A stretch of 50,159 nt of DNA from positions 1 to 50,159 of the forward strand of contig CAYOJK010000017.1 in assembly GCA_964404285.1 (NCBI GenBank), given 5' to 3'. Each line of letters begins with the position of its first letter. The first letter of the stretch is position 1. The notes under the pieces were generated by a model that was not told the DNA's origin, ran no database searches, and worked only from the letters and a program-made list of their open reading frames with translations. This DNA comes from JBASEY01 sp964404285. Lineage in GTDB: Bacteria; CSSED10-310. Both the position numbers and the translations under genes were made by a program. Positions 1 through 7,839 of the stretch are shown piece after piece.

Positions 1-72
1 TTGGGTGGGAATAGAACCTTAACGCCCTCTCTCGGCGCTGTAAGCGCTCGCTTCGTTCGCACAACACCGCCG

Positions 73-101
73 GTCTCTCCCGTGAAGGGAGAGACATTTT
101 T
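73..101 (+). terminator. Terminator-like palindrome
   Basis: A perfect 9-bp stem (GTCTCTCCC at 73-81, GGGAGAGAC at 87-95) closes a GTGAA loop and is followed by a five-T run. It has the form of an intrinsic terminator for a rightward transcript entering from outside the window. The same CTCTCCC/GGGAGAG core recurs at 162-184, so it may instead be a copy of a dispersed palindromic repeat. Confidence 0.5.
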
Positions 102-161
102 CAGCGTTACGAAATAAACCCAGCCAGTGAAAAGAAAAACATTGTCCTCAACTGCAAAAAA

Positions 162-184
162 ACCTCTCCCTTTATGGGAGAGGT
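162..184. repeat. Second CTCTCCC/GGGAGAG palindrome
   Basis: ACCTCTCCC (162-170) and GGGAGAGGT (176-184) form a 9-bp perfect hairpin with a TTTAT loop. No T-run follows. It shares its core with the hairpin at 73-95, which suggests a REP-like dispersed element rather than two independent terminators. Confidence 0.45.
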
Positions 185-363
185 CGATCCTGTCGGCAGC
201 GCCGGCCTGGTGAGCCCTTTAGAATTACAAATTCCTATGGCTGGCGATGCCCTACAGGATCGGGAGAGGGTTCTTGACGGAAGTCTGTCCCTCTAATTAA
301 TAATTAATAGTTTCTGGCGTCTAACACTTGATGACTGGTTATTGACTTCGCATCCCGAATGAC

Positions 364-468
364 TGTTTGAACACGATTCCAAAGATTACAAAGATGGGCA
401 GGATTAGATTCTGAGCAAGAAAAGACTAATCCTGGTAATCCTTTAATCCTGTAATCGTGTTCAGACAA
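364..468. repeat. Inverted-repeat element (MITE-like)
   Basis: Arms of 15 bp, TGTTTGAACACGATT (364-378) and AATCGTGTTCAGACA (454-468), are inverted copies with one mismatch. They enclose about 75 bp rich in GATTA/TAATC motifs and no ORF. The form is that of a small non-coding repeat. The rest of 1-664 shows no gene. Confidence 0.5.
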
Positions 469-664
469 TGAAGGATGGCGGCGCTCTGCGAGCGCGGCTC
501 CTGGTTTCTGGCACTGGGTTTCTGGTAGAGATTTTCGGTTGATTTCAATCGGTGAGATTTATAAATTAAACTCGAAAATTAAAGGTTTTAAAGTCTAACC
601 CTTAAAAAAACAGACGGTGATTGCCGAATAAAATTTCATTTAAAAACTGACGAATAACAAAAAA

Positions 665-698
665 GCGCGCCCGGGGATTTTCCTGGGCGCGCTTTTTT
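665..698 (-). terminator. Bidirectional intrinsic terminator
   Basis: GCGCGCCC (from 665) pairs with GGGCGCGC (to 692) around a short AT loop. It is flanked by As on the left and six Ts on the right, so it can work in both directions. It lies 23 bp past the stop of the leftward ATP-grasp-like gene, its most likely client. Confidence 0.8.
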
Positions 699-720
699 CT
701 TCAGTTAACGATCAATCTGT

Positions 721-2124
721 TTATTTTTCGCCTTCAACTACGATTATCGGGCACAGACCACCGCCGGCGGAGATATTGATAACGGCGGCTTCCGAGGTTC
801 GGCACATACCACCGGCATGTTTTCCACCAAACGCATAGTAGTTCTGATTCAGTTTTTTAGATTTCCATCTCAAGCCTTCAGAGACTTCCGGCAGTTCCAT
901 TTCCGGGATCGGCACGAATTCCTGAGCAACGTATTTCTGGCTGGTCGTAGCTGCCAGTTGAATGGTTTCTTCCCATTTGGCTTGTGTGACTACAGGCCCG
1001 ACACATACGCCCTGACCACCATATAGATCCATCGGTTTGATGACCATGGTTTCACGGTTTTTGCGTACGTATTCATACAGATCAACCATGTTTTTGCCGG
1101 ACATATCGGTCGTTTTACGTTCACCCATCAAGCGTGTCCACGGTACACAATCCAGGATGACTTTCTTTTCTTCCGGTGTATACATCTTCATGATTTCCGG
1201 ATCCTGCAAGTGTTCGAGCAAGCTCTTGATGGCCGCTAGAAGTGATCGAATCGAGTTGACGCAGCAAAACGCGTTTTCAGCATAGGCTCTTCTCAAGGGT
1301 TTGATATCTTCCCAGACATCCGTCCAGTTGCGGATCCAGCCACGGCGATAGAGAATATCGATTTCCATTCCGCTCGGAGTACAGGCTTTACCATTTCGGT
1401 ATTCGACTTCCGGAGGTGTAGCGAATTCGCAGTTAAAACCCTGGCGTTTGAAATCTTCGACGATCAACAGAAATTCCGGATAGGTGGTACCCTTATCGGA
1501 CACGATCGCGATATTCGGCAGCATCTTTTTGCCGCCCCATTCCCGGTATGCGCGGAGCAGATTGTAGTGAATCTGCGGCACAAATCGGTCGGAGCTCATA
1601 TAATATTTTTTCCGTAATTCGTCCATTACCGGGTTTTGTTCGATAATTTCGGTCTGAACATCGGAATACATCGGGCCGCCAGGTGAATCTGTGTTGAACT
1701 CGATGAACTTGATATTCGATCCTTCGACAAAAGCATCGTTTCGAGTAATCCAAACCAATCGCTTGGTGCCGGTTTCAGCCTCGACCAACTCTTTTTCCTT
1801 GTCGGTAAGGTTGAATATCGGGCGGAATTTCGGGTCGACAAAATACAGGTTCGACACTTTTTCCAGCACGTTCATGATGTGATTCGATACGCGCTCAACC
1901 TCATCCATCTGGCCTCGAGTCATAAAATAAGGCATGATGAAAACCGGAAACGGCTTTTTGATGACCTTGTCGCCTTCCCCGACATTGATGACACAACCTC
2001 TTTCATGGAATCGTCGGTTGGCGTCATCCAAAATATCTTTGGCCGGTGACTGGGGCGTATCCATCTTGTTCAGGATTTCCCTGAATTCCGAATTGATTCG
2101 ATTGATGATCTGGTGATCTGACAT
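721..2124 (-). CDS. ATP-grasp-like enzyme (glutathionylspermidine synthase-like fold)
   Basis: 467-residue cytoplasmic protein. The C-terminal half holds an ATP-grasp-like nucleotide-binding pattern (MVIKPMDLYGGQGVCVGP, followed by YVAQEFVP). The middle holds a substrate-site-like stretch (FIEFNTDSPGGPMYSD) of the type seen in pre-ATP-grasp and circularly permuted ATP-grasp ligases. Family knowledge says such enzymes join a carboxylate to an amine through an acyl-phosphate; the substrate here is unknown. The C-terminus is Gly-rich (GGKHAGGM, INISAGGGLCP), as in ATP-grasp enzymes that end near the metal site. The start codon follows a purine-rich GAGAGGAGAGAG. The gene stands alone, with a strong terminator just downstream. 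A neighbouring dipeptidase-like gene in the same direction hints at peptide or amino-acid metabolism (inference). Confidence 0.55.
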   Translation of the reverse strand: MSDHQIINRINSEFREILNKMDTPQSPAKDILDDANRRFHERGCVINVGEGDKVIKKPFPVFIMPYFMTRGQMDEVERVSNHIMNVLEKVSNLYFVDPKFRPIFNLTDKEKELVEAETGTKRLVWITRNDAFVEGSNIKFIEFNTDSPGGPMYSDVQTEIIEQNPVMDELRKKYYMSSDRFVPQIHYNLLRAYREWGGKKMLPNIAIVSDKGTTYPEFLLIVEDFKRQGFNCEFATPPEVEYRNGKACTPSGMEIDILYRRGWIRNWTDVWEDIKPLRRAYAENAFCCVNSIRSLLAAIKSLLEHLQDPEIMKMYTPEEKKVILDCVPWTRLMGERKTTDMSGKNMVDLYEYVRKNRETMVIKPMDLYGGQGVCVGPVVTQAKWEETIQLAATTSQKYVAQEFVPIPEMELPEVSEGLRWKSKKLNQNYYAFGGKHAGGMCRTSEAAVINISAGGGLCPIIVVEGEK

Positions 2125-2289
2125 AGTCTCTCTCTCCTCTCTTTTTTATGGTTGTTTTTTCAAATAATCCTGCTTTTCTCCAAAATCAAATCATGTCTAT
2201 TTTAAAGGCGCCGGGAAAGACAATCACCTGAACGACATCGAGATTTAACACTCAGGATTCTATCTTTTCCCTCGTGCAGCCTGTCAAAA

Positions 2290-3534
2290 TTACGCTATCA
2301 GATCAATCGCGACCATGCACGTCAATTCTGCAAATGTCAGCAACTGATCGACCGGCAGATACTCGTTGGCCACATGAAAGGCAGTATCATCACCGGGTCC
2401 AAACGCTACAGAAAGGATCCCATGCTGATTCATACCCTTCGCAAAAGTGCCTCCGCCCAAGCCAAATGGCACCGGATCCAAACCAAACGCTTTGGCATTT
2501 TGCTGGATGGATTTCACCAGCACATTGTCCGGATCAATCGCATGCGGCAACGTAGCGGCAGCAATAACAAATTCAAAATCATCTGCTATATGCTCGGACA
2601 ATTCCTTCAATTCCTGCTTGATACCTTCAGGAGTTTGACCCGGCACCAGACGAATATCGATATCGACATTACATTCATTCGGAACAATATTTGCCGCAGC
2701 GCCACCATGAATTTCACCCACGTTCACCGTGCAATGCTCCAAAATTGGATCTTTGACGTGTTTCAATTCATATTTTTCCAAGAGCACCAGGAATTTGGCC
2801 ATTTTATTGATCGCGTTGACGCCGCGATGCGGGGTCGAGCCATGTGCCTGAACACCTTTTGCCGTAACGTTCACCACCATGCGACCTTTTTCAGCTACGT
2901 CAATTTTCTGCATGTTTTCGCCGATGTCCGGAATAATGGCGAACGTCGGATCGATCAGTTTTTCTTCCATCAAATAATGAACTCCGTAGTCGATTCCATC
3001 CGGATCACTGGCTTCTTCGTCCGACATGCCCGAAACCTGAAGCTCGCCGGTAAGGTGTTCATCACCGACAACCTCTTTTAAAATTTTCGCTGCCAGCATC
3101 GATGACACAAGGGGGCCTTTGTTATCCAAAACTCCTCGGCCATAAACAACACCGTCTTTTTCAACCATTTCGAACGGGTCCGTATCCCAGCCGGTGCCGG
3201 GCGGAACAATGTCCATGTGGCAGGCCATGAACAGCTTTTTGCTGCCAGGCTCCCCACGACCTACGTATCCGATCACATTCGGTCGACCTTCCATACGTGA
3301 AAAGACGTCGTACCGAATACCCCATTTCTTGAACTCCCGTTCGACAATATCACCGACACGCCATTCTTCACCACGAATTTTCAAATAATCGAAATTCGCC
3401 AGTTTCGATGACGGCACATTGACTGTTTTCTGCGCAACCATTTCTCGTAAAAGATCAAGCATTTCCTTCCGTATCGCATCTCGATTTTTCTTAAAATACG
3501 ATGTGATCGCTGCTTTCATCGCTTTTTTATCCAT
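2290..3534 (-). CDS. M20-family metallopeptidase (dipeptidase-like)
   Basis: 414-residue cytoplasmic enzyme of the ArgE/DapE/ACY1/CPG2 (M20) family, which hydrolyses peptide or acyl-amino bonds with two zinc ions. All expected metal and catalytic positions are visible: HMD (His106, catalytic Asp108), the bridging Asp137 in GRGVLDNKG, the Glu pair 173-174 in SDEEASD, Asp203 in PDIGEN and a late His387 in FHVANEYLP. The dimerisation (lid) domain sits at about 210-330 (GRMVVNVTAKGVQAHGSTPH). Length fits PepV/Sapep-type dipeptidases. The start has a modest purine-rich stretch upstream. It is separated by 165 bp from the ATP-grasp-like gene and may not be co-transcribed with it. The exact substrate cannot be read from sequence. 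Confidence 0.85.
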   Translation of the reverse strand: MDKKAMKAAITSYFKKNRDAIRKEMLDLLREMVAQKTVNVPSSKLANFDYLKIRGEEWRVGDIVEREFKKWGIRYDVFSRMEGRPNVIGYVGRGEPGSKKLFMACHMDIVPPGTGWDTDPFEMVEKDGVVYGRGVLDNKGPLVSSMLAAKILKEVVGDEHLTGELQVSGMSDEEASDPDGIDYGVHYLMEEKLIDPTFAIIPDIGENMQKIDVAEKGRMVVNVTAKGVQAHGSTPHRGVNAINKMAKFLVLLEKYELKHVKDPILEHCTVNVGEIHGGAAANIVPNECNVDIDIRLVPGQTPEGIKQELKELSEHIADDFEFVIAAATLPHAIDPDNVLVKSIQQNAKAFGLDPVPFGLGGGTFAKGMNQHGILSVAFGPGDDTAFHVANEYLPVDQLLTFAELTCMVAIDLIA

Positions 3535-3759
3535 CAGTAAACTCCTTCTGTTAAAGAATCCTCAAAAAAATCAGAGTTGATTGTATTCTAAATAAACTGA
3601 TTTTTTCAAGAAAACTTATTTCTTTCCTGAAGATCAGTAAAATTATGCGCTCCAATGCCTCTAAACCGATCGTTACCGACTTATTACTTAAAATATTGAA
3701 GTTCATATAAGCCTGAATTACACTTAGCAACTGGATTTTTTTGGACGAAAGGAGAATCT

Positions 3760-5505
3760 GTGCCGATTATACTAGGAATAAACATGAGCCATGCTTCCAG
3801 CGCCTGTCTGTTTAAAGATGGGAAACTGATAGCGGCGATACCGGAAGAGCGGTTGAATCGAATTAAGTTCAGTGCGGATTTTCCTCGGCTGTCTATTTTA
3901 AAAGTGATGGAAATTGCAGGTGTATCGCCAGGTGAAATCGATGAAGTCGCTATCGGCACTCGCTGTGAAATGTTCGACTCGAACAAAGCGCGCGCCGGTG
4001 AATACCGCAAAACAACACGCATGGTGTCACTGGCATCCCGTCTGCTGCCCACCTCTATTGTCGAATCAAACTGGCTGAAACAATTCTATATTTATTCTCT
4101 GGGCGCAGTCCGACGATACCAATTCATGCACCGATACCTTCCGTTCTTCGTCGATATCGGTATCCCTCGATCTAAATTGATCTATTACGATCACCATACC
4201 TGCCACGCCGCTGTTGCCTATTATCTTTCCCCTATCCGCGATAAAACGTTGGTATTCACCAGTGACGGAAACGGCGACGGCGACTGCGCCACTGTCTGGA
4301 CATGCGAAAACGATGAATTGACCTGCAGACTCCGGATACCCTCCGTGCATTCTCTAGGCGGTCTGGTTGCGCGAACCACCCGCTTCATGGGCATGGCGCC
4401 CTGGCAGGATGAATATAAGGTGATGGGGCTGGCGCCCTGGGGCGAACTCAAGGAAAAAGCTGCAGCAAATTCTTATGACGTGTTCAAAAAAATGCTGACC
4501 TTGGATGGCCTTGGTTTTCGAAACCGAATCGGCTACGCCGGCGACGCGGTCATTCCATACTTGGCTCGTCATCTGGCCGGCCACCGATTCGATCATATCG
4601 CCTACGGTATTCAGAAATTAGTGGAAGATGTCCTGGTCGGCTGGGTGCAAAACAATATGAACCACTACAATATCCATAATTTGGCTTTTGCCGGCGGCGT
4701 CTTTCTGAATGTCAAAGCCAATAAACGCATCTGTGAACTCCCCGATGTGAAGCAGGCGTTTTGGTTCCCGGCAGCCGGCGACGATTCGGTGGCAATTGGA
4801 GCAGCCATACTGGCGACATTAGCTCATCAAAAAGCGCAAAATCTGCAGCCTCATATCGACCCGATGACGGATGTTTACTGGGGCGAACCCATCGACGAAG
4901 CGATTGAAAAATTTGTAAAATCTTATGATTTCAATGGGTTCGAAGTGACCAAGCCCGAAAGTATTCAGCAGACGATCGCGGAATTGCTTGCTGAAAATGA
5001 AATTGTCGCACGTTGCACAGGCCGAATGGAATACGGCCCCCGAGCTTTAGGAAACCGGTCGATCCTTGCCAATGCCAGTAGCCCTGAAAATGTCCGGATT
5101 TTGAATGCTATGATCAAAAATAGAGATTTCTGGATGCCGTTTGCAGGGACAGTCCTGGATTCAGCCGCTGATCGTTACCTTATCAATCCATCGAAATATC
5201 CCAGCCCTTACATGATTTTGAGTTTCGATACGATCGAAGAAAATTGGCGTGACATCCAATCGGCGACTCATCAGGCGGACCACACAATCCGACCCCAGAT
5301 ACTGACACGAGACGTCAATCCTGACTATTATGAAATTCTGAGTCGATACGAAAATCTGACCGGCTTCGGCGCCATTCTTAACACATCACTGAACCTGCAC
5401 GGTGAACCAATGGTAAACCTGCCTGAAGAAGCTATGCAGGTCATGACACGTTCAGCTTTAAAATATCTTGCGCTCGACAATTATCTGATCAAAAAAAATG
5501 TTTAA
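3760..5505 (+). CDS. Carbamoyltransferase, NodU/CmcH family
   Basis: 581 residues, starting at GTG behind a good AAAGGAG ribosome site. The N-terminal half is the Kae1/YgjD-like domain of carbamoyltransferases: MPIILGINMSHASSACLF at the start, then HHTCHA at 145-150 (metal-binding His pair) and SDGNGDGD at 168-175. The C-terminal Carbam_trans_C domain starts near residue 420 with RMEYGPRALGNRS and ends with NTSLNLHGEPMV. Members transfer a carbamoyl group from carbamoyl phosphate to hydroxyls of sugars, antibiotics or Nod factors, via carbamoyl-AMP. No glycosyltransferase or biosynthetic cluster adjoins it, so the acceptor is unknown. It is divergent from the M20 gene with a 225-bp gap and appears monocistronic. 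Confidence 0.9.
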   Translation: MPIILGINMSHASSACLFKDGKLIAAIPEERLNRIKFSADFPRLSILKVMEIAGVSPGEIDEVAIGTRCEMFDSNKARAGEYRKTTRMVSLASRLLPTSIVESNWLKQFYIYSLGAVRRYQFMHRYLPFFVDIGIPRSKLIYYDHHTCHAAVAYYLSPIRDKTLVFTSDGNGDGDCATVWTCENDELTCRLRIPSVHSLGGLVARTTRFMGMAPWQDEYKVMGLAPWGELKEKAAANSYDVFKKMLTLDGLGFRNRIGYAGDAVIPYLARHLAGHRFDHIAYGIQKLVEDVLVGWVQNNMNHYNIHNLAFAGGVFLNVKANKRICELPDVKQAFWFPAAGDDSVAIGAAILATLAHQKAQNLQPHIDPMTDVYWGEPIDEAIEKFVKSYDFNGFEVTKPESIQQTIAELLAENEIVARCTGRMEYGPRALGNRSILANASSPENVRILNAMIKNRDFWMPFAGTVLDSAADRYLINPSKYPSPYMILSFDTIEENWRDIQSATHQADHTIRPQILTRDVNPDYYEILSRYENLTGFGAILNTSLNLHGEPMVNLPEEAMQVMTRSALKYLALDNYLIKKNV

Positions 5506-5615
5506 TGCAAGAATTACACGTTGCATACAACGTTGCACCATCAGGCACACCTATATAACCGGTTCGGAAAACGATATCTTGTTGAATTATAAGCATTAAA
5601 TTTTTTGCTTGCATT

Positions 5616-5631
5616 TGGCACAAGACTTGCT
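5616..5631 (+). promoter_or_regulatory. Sigma-54 (RpoN) promoter
   Basis: TGGCAC (5616-5621), five bases AAGAC, then TTGCT (5627-5631). This is a full match to the -24/-12 consensus, with GG and GC exactly 12 bp apart. Transcription should begin near 5642, facing right. No protein gene follows on this strand; a hairpin-rich stretch ending in a terminator does. Confidence 0.75.
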
Positions 5632-5641
5632 ATCTTAATAG

Positions 5642-5807
5642 GACAAGAATTACGGTTTGGCAAAGTGATTCTTACCTACCGAGAAAGTCTTACCTCGTGT
5701 GCGGCCTGCCACACCGAGCGAGCGCCAAACTCTCTGACTCGGTTATCCCACCTTCGGAACCCGCCCTCCGGCGACTCAAACGAACCGGGAGGCGGGCCTA
5801 CCTTTTT
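5642..5807 (+). ncRNA. Candidate small structured RNA under sigma-54 control
   Basis: The roughly 165 bp between the -24/-12 promoter and the terminator at 5760-5807 hold several complementary stretches. CTCG-TGTG faces CACA-CCGAG around GCGGCCTGC, and ACCGAG faces CTCGGT slightly further on. The only reading frame is a short one with no ribosome site and no recognisable product. A regulated small RNA is the simplest reading. I do not recognise it as 6S, SRP, RNase P, tmRNA or a known riboswitch. Confidence 0.5.
5760..5807 (+). terminator. Intrinsic terminator of the small RNA
   Basis: CCCGCCCTCCGG (5760-5771) pairs with CCGGGAGGCGGG (5785-5796) with one mismatch and one wobble, followed closely by five Ts (5803-5807). 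It faces right and would end the sigma-54 transcript. The rest of 5808-5968 shows no feature. Confidence 0.65.
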
Positions 5808-5968
5808 AAGGGGATAAAACAGCGAATCCGATAAAAAAAAGCTGCTAAAAGAACAGAACAAGAAGGATAACAAAAAACAACCTTATTTGTCCTCCCTTCC
5901 TGCCTGGAAGAAGTTGACGGCATTGTTTTTATGGCGCTAAAAGAAAATAGGCGGCTCGCGAATTGCGT

Positions 5969-6772
5969 TTATTCAAGCTGAAAGCGTGATCTTCGGAATT
6001 CCTGGACACTTATGGGGTCACCCAAGTCACGATACTCAGCGACCGGAAACGCGGCTACAGGATAAAACGCTTCGTCGCAAATATCCGCCGACACCTGTAA
6101 AACCGATCGACGCAAAAAACGATAAAGCATCTCAGCCGATTCCGGCCTGAAACCATAACAACACCAATATCCGTTAAATTTATCTTGGTCCTGCTTGGGT
6201 TTGTCCTGAAATCGATCGATAATCGAGACTTCCCCTGTGCCTTCTGTGACATGAAGCGCGCCCAACCGACTCAACGTATCTGCATCGTCACAGCGCCGGT
6301 ATCCAAAGGCAACGGAATGATTCTCCAAACAGCGCATGATACGGTACAAGACCGGCCGGCCCGCTGAATCAACGGCACCGTTTTCAGCGCTCAACGCCAT
6401 CCATGAATCCGGCAACAACACCACGTTGATGTTCCCATACTGGTTTCGAGCTGAATGAACCGACCCGGGCCACTCAAACAGCGTTTCGTCAAATAGAACG
6501 TGATCCACCATCATACCCGGCAGTTTTTGGCGGACATGATCAACGATGTCCATTTTCCACGGCCGAACCGTCAACACCACCCTGAGACGTTGGTTGGAAA
6601 AATCCGCCAACCACCTGTGGCTTGCTGCGATGTGATCGAGTGAAAAATCAATCAATTTCACACCAGGTAATATCGGATACAGCTCTTTAGGGCCGTCGTA
6701 ACCCAATCGCCGTCCTTCACCGGCACACGGCAGAATAAAGGTGATTGTATCCGTTGAATCTCTCGATATCAC
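5969..6772 (-). CDS. Sugar-nucleotidyltransferase-like protein
   Basis: 267 residues with the NTP-transferase (GT-A-like) opening seen in RmlA/GlmU/Ugpase relatives. LPCAGEGRRLGYDGPKEL gives the G-x-G-x-R nucleotide loop and the downstream Pro-Lys pair near residues 14-31. A metal-binding Asp is likely in VVLLPDSW (about residue 120). Family members make NDP-sugars or related activated molecules from an NTP and a phosphate. It overlaps the upstream radical SAM gene by 4 nt (ATGA), so the two are translationally coupled at the end of the addB-addA operon. The substrate is unknown; the coupling to a radical SAM enzyme suggests the two work on one product (inference). Confidence 0.65.
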   Translation of the reverse strand: MISRDSTDTITFILPCAGEGRRLGYDGPKELYPILPGVKLIDFSLDHIAASHRWLADFSNQRLRVVLTVRPWKMDIVDHVRQKLPGMMVDHVLFDETLFEWPGSVHSARNQYGNINVVLLPDSWMALSAENGAVDSAGRPVLYRIMRCLENHSVAFGYRRCDDADTLSRLGALHVTEGTGEVSIIDRFQDKPKQDQDKFNGYWCCYGFRPESAEMLYRFLRRSVLQVSADICDEAFYPVAAFPVAEYRDLGDPISVQEFRRSRFQLE

Positions 6773-7839
6773 GATCGATCAGCCTCCTGACGAGACCCGG
6801 TTCCTGAAGCTGAATAAAACCCCGGATTTTTATTTGATGCGCTCTCCGACCGCCCGCGATCGAACAACGGATGATCCGGACATTTTTCCACCAGTTTTTT
6901 GACGATCGCTCTACAAGCATGACACTGGCATGTATATCCCGCTATCGGTAATACATATGGTATCACTCCCTGTTGAATACCCAACCGATACGGTCCATCA
7001 TCCATCAGGGATTTGAAAAGCGGATATTTCCGGTATTTTGGATCGTTCAAACACTCAGTGTTTTCAAGCGGACTATTATACCCATATACGTTATCGTCAC
7101 TACCCAAACCGAACAGTCCACAACACGGATAAACCCGACCGTCGGCCCCGATAACCAAATCCTTGAACCCTTGTTGACACGGTAAATCGGAAAATCTCGG
7201 TGTCCTATCGCTTTTACTACCCAAATTGTTTGGGATGGTCGGGATGATATGAAAGATTCTGGATGACGAACCATTTGTCCGCACAAGTGCAGGGTGTTTT
7301 TGGCGCAACCTGTCTATGACTTGTGAAGGATTGTAACCTGGTATTTTCCGCAGCGTAAATCCGACGGGTATTCCGCTTGCCAGACAATCGTCAACCAAGG
7401 CATGAATCACCGACATCGAGACCACCCGCTGATGCTCCGGATCGAGGCTGATGCGAATCCGAAAAACACCGCTCGTTTTCACCCTGCTCAGCAGTTCCGG
7501 ATGATTACGGTACCAGTGTCCACTGGTTAGAATTTCGTTATGAAACCCTCGTTCTGTTGCCGTTTTGATGCCTGTACACAGCGTATCCGGCGCTTTGAAC
7601 GGCTCACCGCCCGTCCATAAAATCCAGGTTTCACGTTGAGGGATACTGTCGTCAACAAAGCGCTCTACCCATTCCGGAGACAGAAAAGCGGTCGAATCCG
7701 GAGTCGCGCCGGTGTTACAGGTTGCGCATCCGACATCGCAGCGGTTCGTGATGAAAAGAATGATCGACCGATACCACGATTTTTCATCGATCGCTCCAGC
7801 GTGCTTCGACGCTTGTTGTAGTGTGACACCGTTATTCAT
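6769..7839 (-). CDS. Radical SAM protein with extra C-terminal cysteines
   Basis: 356 residues. The canonical CxxxCxxC for the SAM-binding 4Fe-4S cluster is C34-C38-C41 (NRCDVGCATCN), followed by the WTGGEPF motif that contacts SAM. The C-terminal third carries more cysteines (CCGLFGLG, then CQCHAC and a later KCPDH), like the SPASM/Twitch region that binds auxiliary clusters. Radical SAM enzymes of this build modify peptides or small molecules; the substrate is not evident. It overlaps addA by 4 nt upstream and the nucleotidyltransferase by 4 nt downstream, so it is part of the same leftward operon. A radical SAM enzyme coupled to AddAB is not a standard arrangement. Confidence 0.8.
   Translation of the reverse strand: MNNGVTLQQASKHAGAIDEKSWYRSIILFITNRCDVGCATCNTGATPDSTAFLSPEWVERFVDDSIPQRETWILWTGGEPFKAPDTLCTGIKTATERGFHNEILTSGHWYRNHPELLSRVKTSGVFRIRISLDPEHQRVVSMSVIHALVDDCLASGIPVGFTLRKIPGYNPSQVIDRLRQKHPALVRTNGSSSRIFHIIPTIPNNLGSKSDRTPRFSDLPCQQGFKDLVIGADGRVYPCCGLFGLGSDDNVYGYNSPLENTECLNDPKYRKYPLFKSLMDDGPYRLGIQQGVIPYVLPIAGYTCQCHACRAIVKKLVEKCPDHPLFDRGRSESASNKNPGFYSASGTGSRQEADRS

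Noticed and set aside
5642..5807. 6S RNA or tmRNA at the small RNA locus
   Set aside because: No long closing stem with a central bubble, and no tRNA-like end or tag frame.
5605..5817. Small rightward frame over the small RNA
   Set aside because: Its start lies before the sigma-54 start point, and there is no ribosome site; the hairpins explain the region better.
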